Positions 1-9,133 of a DNA stretch of 11,763 nt are shown here, in pieces (position 1 is the stretch's first letter; every line of letters starts with the position of its first letter). The notes beneath the pieces were generated by a model. That model was given only the letters and a program-made list of their open reading frames with translations. It did no database searches and was not told the origin of the DNA. The stretch spans positions 1 to 11,763 of the forward strand of contig JBKJSM010000034.1 in the NCBI GenBank assembly GCA_046594445.1. The letters are read 5' to 3'. This DNA comes from Gaiellasilicea sp046594445 (GTDB lineage: Bacteria > Actinomycetota > Thermoleophilia > Gaiellales > Gaiellaceae). The position numbers and the translations under genes were made by a program.

Positions 1-153
1 ACGAACTTTTTCCGCGCCGTCCGCGAGGGCAGCGTCGAGGCGCGCTCCCGCCCGCTCCACCGCGGCAGCCGCACGATCGTCGTCGAGACCGACCTCTTCG
101 ACGACGCGGAGAAGCACATCGCCCGCGTCACGCAGACGCAGGCTGTCCTTTAG
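1..153 (+). CDS. PaaI-like hotdog-fold thioesterase, C-terminal end (partial)
   Basis: Frame 1 is open from the first base to TAG at 151-153 and gives the last 50 residues of a protein whose start lies outside the window. The fragment begins TNFFRAVREG, continues with an Arg-rich strand and a TIVVETDLFD strand, and ends in ARVTQTQAVL. This alternation of strands, with a 'plHRGSRTIVVET.l.D..g..iA..t.tq.vl' ending, is typical of the last two strands of PaaI/YdiI-type acyl-CoA thioesterases (4HBT superfamily). The catalytic part is not visible, so the substrate cannot be named. The gene converges on the minus-strand membrane-protein gene, with 13 nt between the stop codons. Another hotdog-fold protein is the main alternative. 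Confidence 0.65.
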   Translation, partial: TNFFRAVREGSVEARSRPLHRGSRTIVVETDLFDDAEKHIARVTQTQAVL

Positions 154-166
154 GCCGGGGGGAGAT

Positions 167-511
167 TCACATGAAGCTGAAGTCCGGCGGAAAGAGCGCG
201 AGCAGAATGCTTCCCGTAGCAACGATTACGGGGATGAGCGCGGCGAATGGAATCCGCCTCGCCGCACTCCGGCGCAATTCGGTCTCCCCAGCCACCGCAG
301 CAGTAACGAGCGCCGCCGAACCTACGACGCCCGCCGCGAGACTGGCTACGAAGACGCCAATCAGCAGCGGCGCTACCCACGCTTCGCCGTCGACCCCTGT
401 GGCCTCGATCGCCACCGCGCAGAAACCGAGGGCGGCTACGAAGGCATAGCTCAGAAGTCCGAGCCGCGTCCCAACGCGGATCAGCGTCAGCGACCGATCA
501 GCAGCCGGCAT
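167..511 (-). CDS. small membrane protein with three predicted helices, unknown function
   Basis: The 114-residue protein shows three hydrophobic segments, at about residues 17-36, 46-74 and 87-107. The loop between the second and third (ETELRRSAARR) is basic, which suggests a cytoplasmic loop by the positive-inside rule. No family was recognised. Its ATG (509-511) lies 4 nt after the TAA of the lipase-like gene on the same strand, so the two are probably cotranscribed and translationally coupled; no strong Shine-Dalgarno is visible. The opposite strand has an overlapping open frame, but its Ser/Thr/Ala-rich translation looks like antisense noise whereas this frame gives ordered membrane helices. 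The protein could serve the secreted hydrolase, but only the position suggests it. Confidence 0.6.
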   Translation of the reverse strand: MPAADRSLTLIRVGTRLGLLSYAFVAALGFCAVAIEATGVDGEAWVAPLLIGVFVASLAAGVVGSAALVTAAVAGETELRRSAARRIPFAALIPVIVATGSILLALFPPDFSFM

Positions 512-515
512 CGCA

Positions 516-2399
516 TTACCCGAAGGTCTGAAGCTTCAGCTGGTACTGGCGCTTCTCGCTGACAGCGCCCTCACTCCGGACGCGCACGAAGTAGCGGCCG
601 GCCTCGAGACGCGTACGAATCTCTCGTGTCACTCCGTTCACCTCCGCTGTCAGCACCACGCCCGACTCGTCGATGAGCTCGAGCCGGAAGTCGCCTAGGA
701 GCTGGACACGATACGTCGAGCTGCCGTCTGCGACGAAGGTGAACCAGTCCTCGCCAAGCGGCGCCCCGGTCGACAACTGAAGGTGGTCGCCGTCCAGGAT
801 GGGTCGAGCGGCGAAGCGCCGACTCGGGCCGCCGTCCGGGGCAAGCTCCTGCGCGCCGGCGACGTGGACGCTTTCGGCGTTCCCCGCCTGATCGACGGCG
901 AAGTATGCGATTCGCGCCGCGGCCGGGGCTGTGAAGGCTCCCTCGTACACCAGCTCCGGACCGTCATCGACGCTGTATCGAATCGAGCCGACTCCAGATC
1001 CCGTGTCCGTGGCCTCCAACGAGAGGGTGGCCGTCCCTCCCTCGCTCCATCCTGCGGCCTCGGTGACCGGCGCGTCGGCGTCACTTGCATGTTCTCCCTC
1101 GGCGATGCTTCCAGGCGCGACAACTCGATCGACCGTGCCGTTCCCGTCGGCGTCGATCGCCAGACGGATCTCCTCGAGAACCGGCTCGCTGCCGAACGTG
1201 AGGGACATTCGTCCGCCCACCGGTACCTCAAGCTGATCGAACGTTCCGGTCGCGGCGATGATCCCGTTGTCGAGCCGACGGACGCGAAGCCGAAGCGGTC
1301 GTCCGTCGGTGGCCGTGAAGTCACCGACGAACGTTCCCGGTCGGTTCAAGGTGAAGATCTGCGTTTCGAGGATCCCATTCGGCGAATCCGCTGGGAAGCG
1401 CCAAAGGGCGCCACCGTCGAGACTGCTGACAAAACCGGCTGAGCCATCGGAGAATGCGCCTTCGACGACGCCGAGCGAGCCGCCCGCGAGCGCATCCACG
1501 GATCCAACCGCCCCGCCCACGATCTCGAGTTGCACGCCGTCCGCCGGAATCGGCTCCTCCATCCCCGGCAGGGATGGGGCCGCCGACTGCGACAGGCTCG
1601 ACGTGCTTCGCTCCGCCTGCTGGCCGCAGTCGCGGAGCGGGGGTTGTTCGCCGGTCTCGTAGAACTGGGCGACGTACTCGATCACCTCTGGTGTCTGCGC
1701 CAGCTCGAGGTGCTCGCGATTGAAGTAGCGGTTGGGAATGCCATTGCGATTGTCGAATGGGGAGGTGTCCCCCAGACACGAGCGCAGGTCGGCTGAGTTG
1801 ACGAGAACCGTGCCATCACCGGCCTGCGCGCTGGTGTGCACCTCGTAGTGGATCTCTGTCTCCTCGCGGCACGCCGGCTCGCGTCCGCGGACACACCGTC
1901 GGACCGTGCGGCGCCGCTCGTCGACGTAATCGTAGGTTTGCTGACCCGATCCGACCACGCGAAGCATCTCGACGCCAACCCCGGAGGGGATGGAGAAGTC
2001 GTCGAGGCCACTTCCGGAGCCGTCGCCGTGGAATGTGTCTGCTTCACCCATCAACTGCGCATTCCTGTGTGCCTTCACGATCGCTGTCCAGTCGTGGTAG
2101 TCCTGGAATCCGCTCGTTCGCCGAAGCGGGCTGCCATTCGCCGTGTGGAAGGAGCGGCTCGGCATCAGCTCGTACACGCCCGGCATGTTCCTGACCGCCT
2201 CTTGGCTCGTGGCCGGGTCGAGTAGGCAGACACCGGCCGGCTCGATCAGACAAGGGGTGCGGAACTCAACGAGCCCCAGCGCCTTGGGCGAGCCGAGCAC
2301 CGGGGTACCGAGCGTCACGACACGACGTATCAGAACCGTGCCGGCCAGCTTCTGAAGTGCCGACATGGTGACGAGCCCTCCCTGCGAGTGCGCGAGCAC
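516..2399 (-). CDS. lipase-like secreted hydrolase, 3' portion after frameshift (catalytic triad and C-terminal beta domains)
   Basis: The frame is open from 2435 to TAA at 516-518; the first ATG is at 2399. It starts inside the catalytic core: AHSQGG holds the nucleophile Ser5 (codon near 2386). The triad is completed by Asp195 in AGDGTV and His230 in NREHLELAQTPEV, the order and spacing of LCAT/PGAP1-like lipases. After the hydrolase come a Ser/Pro-rich linker (about 262-285), beta-rich sequence, a calcium-type loop DADGNGTVD (416-424), an Ig-like stretch resembling OmpL47/bacterial-Ig repeats (about 450-515, ending YFAVDQAGNAES), and a final jelly-roll segment like bacterial pre-peptidase C-terminal (PPC) domains (about 550-627). 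The ATG at 2399 is not the natural start, because the same frame matches the fold upstream of it (CRFDVLAHSQGG) and runs on from the gene at 2266-3786 after one base is skipped. Substrate unknown. Confidence 0.75.
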   Translation of the reverse strand: MLAHSQGGLVTMSALQKLAGTVLIRRVVTLGTPVLGSPKALGLVEFRTPCLIEPAGVCLLDPATSQEAVRNMPGVYELMPSRSFHTANGSPLRRTSGFQDYHDWTAIVKAHRNAQLMGEADTFHGDGSGSGLDDFSIPSGVGVEMLRVVGSGQQTYDYVDERRRTVRRCVRGREPACREETEIHYEVHTSAQAGDGTVLVNSADLRSCLGDTSPFDNRNGIPNRYFNREHLELAQTPEVIEYVAQFYETGEQPPLRDCGQQAERSTSSLSQSAAPSLPGMEEPIPADGVQLEIVGGAVGSVDALAGGSLGVVEGAFSDGSAGFVSSLDGGALWRFPADSPNGILETQIFTLNRPGTFVGDFTATDGRPLRLRVRRLDNGIIAATGTFDQLEVPVGGRMSLTFGSEPVLEEIRLAIDADGNGTVDRVVAPGSIAEGEHASDADAPVTEAAGWSEGGTATLSLEATDTGSGVGSIRYSVDDGPELVYEGAFTAPAAARIAYFAVDQAGNAESVHVAGAQELAPDGGPSRRFAARPILDGDHLQLSTGAPLGEDWFTFVADGSSTYRVQLLGDFRLELIDESGVVLTAEVNGVTREIRTRLEAGRYFVRVRSEGAVSEKRQYQLKLQTFG

Positions 2400-3786
2400 G
2401 TCGAAGCGACATGTCTCGCACCCGGCGGTGCTCCTTCATGAACGCGATCAGACGATTCCCGTTCTCAGTCGCGCTGCGACGCCAATCGAACGGGAAAACG
2501 AGCAGATCTTCGCCTTCCACGTAGCCTGCCTCGGCGAGCAGCCCGATCGTCGGAGCGTAGATCGGTTGCGGGCCGAGACCGATCGTGCCCGGTCCGTAGG
2601 GATCGAACGAGCGCACGATGTCGGAGGCGTGTGCGGAGGAGACGCCAGGCCATTCATCCCTGCCGGTTTCGTCGAGCCGCAGGTCGCGCAGCCATTCGTC
2701 GTTCTTCCAGTAGAGGCTGCCGGCCCGAGGCCACAACTCGTCGCCAGACCGCTCAAGGACGCTCCCGGTGATCCCCGGGACGAATATGAGCGGTACGCGT
2801 GTGGACTGGGTCAGCACGAAGGCGCGGCTCTCGCCGTCGAGGCGGCCGTTGCCTGCGATCAGGCCGTCGTCGGCGATCCCGACTGGGTCGAGAAGCTGCC
2901 ACCCGGGCGGGTTCCCCGCGACGGTGGTCAGCGGTGTCATCACGCCCTCCGAGTGCAGCCAACCGCCGGTGGAGCCGCGACCGACGACATCGTTTTCAGC
3001 GTTGATGCCCGTCCCGATGCTCGTCAGCTCGCCGGGCAGCGTGCCGAGGTCAACGGCAGCGAGTGGGCCTGCCGAACGGAACGCATGCGACAGACCGTTC
3101 GTCAGCCTCGCCTCGCCAACCGCGGTACCCGCCGCGTTGACGTCGTACGCAACGCTGAACTGCCCGCCCAAATTGCTCAGACCAGTGACCGCTCCGGCTT
3201 CGTAGCGCCACGCGAAGCTCTGGGGGTAGAACACGGTCGACCAGAGGCCCCCACCGACGACCTGGCCGCGGTTGTTAATCGCATAGGCGGCGCTGTTACG
3301 TCCGCCGAGCAGCGGTAGAAGATCGAGGCCTCCGATCCAGCGGGCCGGCCGCGCATTCGTTCCGCTGACCATCGCACCGACGATCGTTCCGCTGTCGTTG
3401 ATGTCCTTTGCCCGCAATCCGGCGAGGCTGCCGAGATCGCGGAAGCCGTCGTCGTCGTGAACGAAGTAGCCCCCGGAATGCGCGCCGAGAACGAGGCCGC
3501 TGTCGCTGATCGCGATCCCGAAGGTCGACTTCCCGTCGAGCTCGCCCAGGTCGACCCGCCTTCCCTCCCTGACGACGAACGCCTGCGCGGAGCCGTCGGG
3601 GCGACGCCACGTCCCGAGGATCTCACCGCCCGCATTGACGTCAGCGACGGTTGCGACTGTCCCAAGCGGGCCGACGACCGGCTTGACGAAGTAGTCGGCG
3701 GCACGTGCAGAGGAGTCGCCACCGCACAATGCGGCTGCGACGCAGCCGCAGAGAAGGAGGCGACGGGACAAGCCTCTCAGGTACAA
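2266..3786 (-). CDS. HAF-repeat secreted hydrolase, 5' portion before frameshift
   Basis: The translation begins with a signal peptide (basic start SRR, hydrophobic core to about residue 20, likely cleavage after ARA at about 29). Residues 35-328 hold about seven HAF-family extracellular repeats of the form 'LG.LgG..s.A..IN..G.VVG......AF', for example near 158-180 and 204-225. An alpha/beta-hydrolase N-terminus follows: VPLIFVPGITGSVLE (331-345, oxyanion-hole region), a WP...YWKNDEWLRDL segment like LCAT/PGAP1 proteins, and LLVFPFDWRR (428-437). True homology ends at about residue 453 (near 2428); the remaining 53 residues, to the stop at 2266, are out-of-frame sequence. The start used is TTG (3784-3786) with no Shine-Dalgarno; a second TTG at 3769-3771 also leaves a good signal peptide. 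The protein should act outside the cell. Confidence 0.7.
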   Translation of the reverse strand: MYLRGLSRRLLLCGCVAAALCGGDSSARAADYFVKPVVGPLGTVATVADVNAGGEILGTWRRPDGSAQAFVVREGRRVDLGELDGKSTFGIAISDSGLVLGAHSGGYFVHDDDGFRDLGSLAGLRAKDINDSGTIVGAMVSGTNARPARWIGGLDLLPLLGGRNSAAYAINNRGQVVGGGLWSTVFYPQSFAWRYEAGAVTGLSNLGGQFSVAYDVNAAGTAVGEARLTNGLSHAFRSAGPLAAVDLGTLPGELTSIGTGINAENDVVGRGSTGGWLHSEGVMTPLTTVAGNPPGWQLLDPVGIADDGLIAGNGRLDGESRAFVLTQSTRVPLIFVPGITGSVLERSGDELWPRAGSLYWKNDEWLRDLRLDETGRDEWPGVSSAHASDIVRSFDPYGPGTIGLGPQPIYAPTIGLLAEAGYVEGEDLLVFPFDWRRSATENGNRLIAFMKEHRRVRDMSLRRARALAGRARHHVGTSEAGRHGSDTSCRDARYPGARLAQGAGAR

Positions 3787-3802
3787 GGCCGCCGCGGTTT
3801 GT

Positions 3803-3826
3803 TGTCAACTGTCCTAAGTGGACAGT
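3803..3826 (-). promoter_or_regulatory. inverted repeat over a possible -35 box before the lipase gene
   Basis: In the 41-nt gap between uvrA and the lipase-like gene, ACTGTCC and GGACAGT (3808-3814 and 3820-3826) form a perfect 7-bp inverted repeat around a 5-nt spacer. On the minus strand it ends in TTGACA (3808-3803), a consensus -35 hexamer, with a weak TGTACC 17 nt further on. That arrangement fits an operator over a promoter. If so, transcription would begin just before the TTG at 3771-3769, making that the start codon. A terminator for uvrA is less likely, as no T-run follows the stem. Confidence 0.35.
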
Positions 3827-3827
3827 G

Positions 3828-6665
<2,838 letters not shown>

Positions 6666-6673
6666 CAGGGGCC

Positions 6674-6702
6674 ATTGTAGCGTCGGAGTCTCGATCGAAC
6701 AA
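6674..6702 (-). promoter_or_regulatory. uvrA promoter, probably giving a leaderless mRNA
   Basis: Minus-strand TACAAT (6679-6674; one mismatch to TATAAT) is preceded after exactly 17 nt by TTGTTC (6702-6697). The distance from the end of the -10 to the uvrA ATG is 8 nt, so transcription should begin within about 2 nt of the start codon. No Shine-Dalgarno exists upstream of that ATG, which agrees with leaderless translation. Confidence 0.6.
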
Positions 6703-6710
6703 GTGTTCGC
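6695..6710 (-). promoter_or_regulatory. LexA-binding SOS box of uvrA
   Basis: The plus strand reads TCGAAC AAGT GTTCGC, matching the Gram-positive/actinobacterial LexA operator TCGAAC-N4-GTTCGA at 11 of 12 defined bases. It covers the -35 hexamer of the uvrA promoter, the usual position for steric repression. uvrA is a classical SOS gene, so sequence, position and gene function agree. The box lies about 190 nt from the AI-2E gene on the other strand and is less likely to control it. Confidence 0.8.
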
Positions 6711-6797
6711 TTCGGGTCGGACTTCACGTGCCGATCGAAACGAAATCCTCACACTCGCCTCGCGGTTTGCTCACACTTCAGGTGCAGGCTCTTCTCC

Positions 6798-6860
6798 ATG
6801 AGGACACTCGTGGTCATCTTCGGACTGCTGACAATTCTCGTCGCAGTCCTTCCGCACTAG
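6798..6860 (+). CDS. possible 20-residue single-helix membrane peptide
   Basis: An ATG at 6798 opens a 20-codon frame ending in TAG at 6858-6860. The product begins MRTLVVIFGLLT and is hydrophobic almost throughout, with one Arg at position 3, giving the shape of a small membrane peptide or a leader peptide. It lies on the strand of the AI-2E gene, which starts 34 nt downstream. No Shine-Dalgarno or clear promoter precedes it, and hydrophobic frames of this length can arise by chance. The entry is tentative. Confidence 0.25.
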   Translation: MRTLVVIFGLLTILVAVLPH

Positions 6861-6894
6861 TTACTGACGCGGTCCACGTGGGAACAGCCGGACG

Positions 6895-7950
6895 ATGGCC
6901 GTGACCGCAAAGCGCGCCGCACTCGCCACGCTCGTCGCGGGGGGCATCGTCGTGCTCGCGCTCGCGCTCTGGAAGATCCGCCTGCTCGTCGCGCTGCTCT
7001 TCTTCGCATTCATCATCGCGGCGGCGATGCGGCCGGGGATCGAAGCCCTGCGCCGGCGGCGCGTGCCACGGGGCTTCGGGATCGCGCTCCACTACCTCGT
7101 CCTCGCGGGCTTCATCACGGCGCTCCTCTGGCTCGTCGTCCCTCGGGCGACCGACCAGGTGGGGAAAGCGGTTCCGGGCTCGCGCGACGAGCTCGCCGAG
7201 GAAGCGAGCGACTCGACCGGCGTGCGGCACCAGATCCTCGTCGGGATCCAAGACCGGCTCGAGGAGCTCCCCTCGGCGAACGAGCTGGTCGACCCCGCCC
7301 TCGAGGTCGGTCTGATCGGGTTCGAGATCTTGATCGGGATCTTCTTCGTGCTCGCGAGCGCGGCGTACTGGATCTTCGAGCGCGACAAGGCGGTGAACCT
7401 CGTCTGCTCGCTGCTACCGCGACCGAGCCGGAAGAAGGTGCGAGACACGTGGGACCTGATCGACCTGAAGCTCGGCGCGTACGTGCGCGGGCAGGCTCTG
7501 CTCATCGTCGCGGTCGGCACCGTGCTCTCGCTCGTCTTCTGGGCGATCGGGCTGCCCTACTGGCTCCTGATCGGGATCTTCGCGGGAATCGTGGAGATCG
7601 TTCCCGTGATCGGGCCGATCACCGCGGGCGCCGTCGCGATCGGCGTCGGCCTGACGGTTTCGCTCCAACTCGCCGTGCTGGCCGGAGTCGCCGTCTTCGC
7701 GGTGCGGATGCTCGAGGACTACATCATCATCCCGCGCGTGCTCGGCGAGGCCGTCGGGCTCTCCCCTCTGCTCGTGCTCTTCTCGATCACGAGCACGGCG
7801 TTGATCTTCGGCGAGTTCGCCGTCCTGCTCGCGATCCCGCTGGCCGCCGTGCTGGCGACGCTGATCGACGTGATCGTCCGCGGCAAGGACCCGACCGAGG
7901 AGGACGTGCCCACTGTGATCTTCAGCCCGTCGGACTCCGAGACGGTCTAG
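6895..7950 (+). CDS. AI-2E family membrane transporter (PF01594-type permease)
   Basis: The 351-residue protein has the topology of the AI-2E/YdiK/PerM family. Two N-terminal helices (about 9-25 and 28-45) precede a basic RPGIEALRRRRVPRG loop and a third helix (61-83). A hydrophilic region (85-135) follows, then a C-terminal bundle of helices from about 140 to 325. The hallmark GLPYWLLIGIFAGIVEIVPVIGP (219-241) closely follows the family's 'GlPya.llG.laG..e.iP.iGp' signature, and EDYIIIPRVLGE (274-285) matches its conserved 'p.i.g' region. Members export small molecules or exchange ions; AI-2 is not implied as the substrate here. The last 20 residues are acidic and soluble. ATG 6895 gives the usual N-terminus; only a weak GGGA lies upstream. 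Its stop is 1 nt from that of the next, convergent gene. Confidence 0.88.
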   Translation: MAVTAKRAALATLVAGGIVVLALALWKIRLLVALLFFAFIIAAAMRPGIEALRRRRVPRGFGIALHYLVLAGFITALLWLVVPRATDQVGKAVPGSRDELAEEASDSTGVRHQILVGIQDRLEELPSANELVDPALEVGLIGFEILIGIFFVLASAAYWIFERDKAVNLVCSLLPRPSRKKVRDTWDLIDLKLGAYVRGQALLIVAVGTVLSLVFWAIGLPYWLLIGIFAGIVEIVPVIGPITAGAVAIGVGLTVSLQLAVLAGVAVFAVRMLEDYIIIPRVLGEAVGLSPLLVLFSITSTALIFGEFAVLLAIPLAAVLATLIDVIVRGKDPTEEDVPTVIFSPSDSETV

Positions 7951-7951
7951 C

Positions 7952-8197
7952 TCAAGCTTTGCGCCAGCGGCCGAAGATGAGGCCTCCGAGCGTGAGCCCG
8001 AGCCCGAAGGTGCCGATCGCGAAGGCGCCGACCGCGATCGTCTTGCGTCCGAACGAGAGCCGGCTCCAGCGCCCGAGCACCTCCTGCTCCTCGGTCGTGA
8101 GCGGCTCGCCGCGCCGCTGCTTGCGCAGCGCCCCGCCGGCCCTCAGACCGAGGTATAGGTCGTCGAAGATCTCGGGAGACTCAGGCTCCGCCGCCAT
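7952..8197 (-). CDS. 81-residue protein with one C-terminal membrane helix, unknown function
   Basis: The product starts MAAEPESPEIFDDLY, has a charged amphipathic middle (about 15-52, with RKQRRG and TTEEQEVLGRW) and one Gly-rich hydrophobic segment at about 54-75, ending GRWRKA. Basic residues on both sides of the helix leave the orientation open. The same frame is open upstream to 8449, but that part is Ser/Arg-rich antisense of the metallophosphoesterase gene; ATG 8197 is preferred because it begins the ordered sequence just behind a possible -10 box. No family was recognised. It is convergent with the AI-2E gene and divergent from the phosphoesterase gene, 28 nt away. Confidence 0.65.
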   Translation of the reverse strand: MAAEPESPEIFDDLYLGLRAGGALRKQRRGEPLTTEEQEVLGRWSRLSFGRKTIAVGAFAIGTFGLGLTLGGLIFGRWRKA

Positions 8198-8205
8198 GTG
8201 CCGGA

Positions 8206-8214
8206 CTGTATAGC
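8206..8214. promoter_or_regulatory. overlapping divergent -10 boxes between the 81-residue gene and the phosphoesterase gene
   Basis: The 28-nt gap has a single AT-rich island. Read on the minus strand it gives TATACA (8212-8207), 9 nt before the ATG at 8197; on the plus strand TATAGC (8209-8214), 11 nt before the GTG at 8226. Neither start has a Shine-Dalgarno, so both mRNAs would be leaderless or nearly so. No convincing -35 was found for either. Confidence 0.35.
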
Positions 8215-8225
8215 CTCGATCGGCT

Positions 8226-9050
8226 GTGCCTACACGCGTCCTCCACGTCTCCGACCTGCACTTCGGCCGTAACGAGCAGCCGGATGCGATCGAGGCGCTC
8301 GGACGGCTGGTCGACGACGTGCGCCCCGAGCTCGTGATCGCGAGCGGCGACCTCACCCATCGCGGCCTGCGCAGCCAGCACGAGCGCGCCGCCGAGTTCC
8401 TGCGCGGGCTGGAGCTGCCGCTCGTCACGATCCCCGGGAACCACGACATCCCCTACACCTTCCCGAAGCGGTTCACGAGCCCGTGGCAAGAGTTCGAGCG
8501 GATCTGGGAGACGACCGAGCCGGTCTATCGATCGGAGAACCTCGTCGTCGTTGGGCTCAACTCGGTGCGGCCCTGGCGCCACCAGTCCGGCCGGCTCCGG
8601 GACGACCAGATCGAGCGGGCGGACGAGGTGCTCTCCGCCGCCCCGCCGGGCGCCTTCCGGATCGTCACCTTCCACCACCACCTGCTCGGCGCGCCGTGGC
8701 GCTCGCGCAAGAAGCCGGTCGCGAAGCGGAACCGCGTCCTCGCCGGGCTCGTCCAGGGCTGCGCCGACCTCGTGCTCGCTGGCCACATTCACCAGAGCAC
8801 GGTGGCCGAGCGCCGCGAGTTCGAGCTCTCGACGCCGGGAGGCGAGCACGCGGTCGTGATCTCGATCGCGCCCGGATTCGGCCAGCCGCGCCCGAACCGG
8901 CGCGGCGAGGCGCGCGGGCTCCACGTCTACGACATCGCGGACAAGGCGATCCGGATCCTCACCTACATCTGGCGCGAGGACGGCTGGGGGCTCACGGCCG
9001 TGAGAACATTTCCACGCGGCCGTGAGGCACTTGCTTTCCGCGCAGAGTGA
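8226..9050 (+). CDS. calcineurin-like metallophosphoesterase
   Basis: This 274-residue cytoplasmic enzyme hydrolyses phosphoester bonds with a two-metal centre. The motifs of the family appear in order: D10-L-H12, GDLTHRG (41-47), GNHD (71-74), the FHHH segment (149-152) and GHIH (186-189). The arrangement resembles class III cyclic-nucleotide phosphodiesterase/CpdA-like proteins, but the physiological substrate cannot be told from sequence. GTG 8226 puts the first metal ligand at residue 10, as expected. No signal peptide is visible. The last residues (about GREALAFRAE) are encoded within the repeated hairpin element, and the TGA (9048-9050) lies in its long stem, which suggests that the element replaced or extended the original 3' end. 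Confidence 0.9.
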   Translation: MPTRVLHVSDLHFGRNEQPDAIEALGRLVDDVRPELVIASGDLTHRGLRSQHERAAEFLRGLELPLVTIPGNHDIPYTFPKRFTSPWQEFERIWETTEPVYRSENLVVVGLNSVRPWRHQSGRLRDDQIERADEVLSAAPPGAFRIVTFHHHLLGAPWRSRKKPVAKRNRVLAGLVQGCADLVLAGHIHQSTVAERREFELSTPGGEHAVVISIAPGFGQPRPNRRGEARGLHVYDIADKAIRILTYIWREDGWGLTAVRTFPRGREALAFRAE

Positions 9051-9110
9051 GCAGCCGCGGAAGCGGCTGCTCACTCGCGCAAGACCCCTGAAGGGGCCGC
9101 TTCGCGGCCC
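9029..9110 (-). repeat. three-hairpin repeated element, copy 1
   Basis: Long stem: GAGTGAGCAGCCGC (9045-9058) pairs perfectly with GCGGCTGCTCACTC (9063-9076) around a 4-nt loop, and flanking GCGC blocks extend it past a one-base bulge. Middle hairpin: CCCC (9085-9088) with GGGG (9093-9096). Outer hairpin: GGGCCGC (9094-9100) with GCGGCCC (9104-9110). The middle and outer hairpins share 9094-9096, so only one can form fully. Nearly the same order, spacing and sequence recur at 11311-11388 in the same orientation. The copy lies between the convergent phosphoesterase and first GlsB-type genes and overlaps the 3' end of the former. It may be an RNA structure, a bidirectional terminator or a REP-like dispersed repeat. 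No T-run follows it. Confidence 0.7.
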
Positions 9111-9133
9111 GGCGCCTTCGACTCCGAGTAGAT

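Larger units (their letters stand above)
516..3786 (-). pseudogene. whole HAF-repeat/LCAT-like lipase gene interrupted by a +1 frameshift
   Basis: The two preceding entries join into one continuous protein of about 1,090 residues if one base is removed near 2425-2430. The join then reads FMKEH followed by AGCETCRFDVLAHSQGG, the usual helix and strand before a lipase nucleophile elbow. The second frame meets a stop (TGA, 2436-2438) just upstream, so the join must lie between 2435 and about 2410. All three triad residues and the oxyanion-loop region survive, so the damage is recent or is an assembly or sequencing error; nothing at the site looks like a programmed slippery sequence. If the base is real, the long product is not made. 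Confidence 0.6.

Noticed and set aside
171..449. Plus-strand frame with a G-rich stretch ahead of its ATG, opposite the small membrane-protein gene
   Set aside because: The product is Ser/Thr/Ala-rich without order, whereas the minus frame gives three clean membrane helices and is coupled to the upstream gene.
2410..2435. Programmed +1 frameshift in the lipase gene
   Set aside because: There is no slippery sequence, rare-codon/stop arrangement or stimulatory hairpin at the junction; mutation or sequence error is simpler.
9045..9076. Long hairpin as an ordinary Rho-independent terminator
   Set aside because: No T-run follows it on either strand, and the copy at 11325-11354 lies between two co-directional genes of a likely operon. 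A terminator role is not excluded, but the sequence does not show one.
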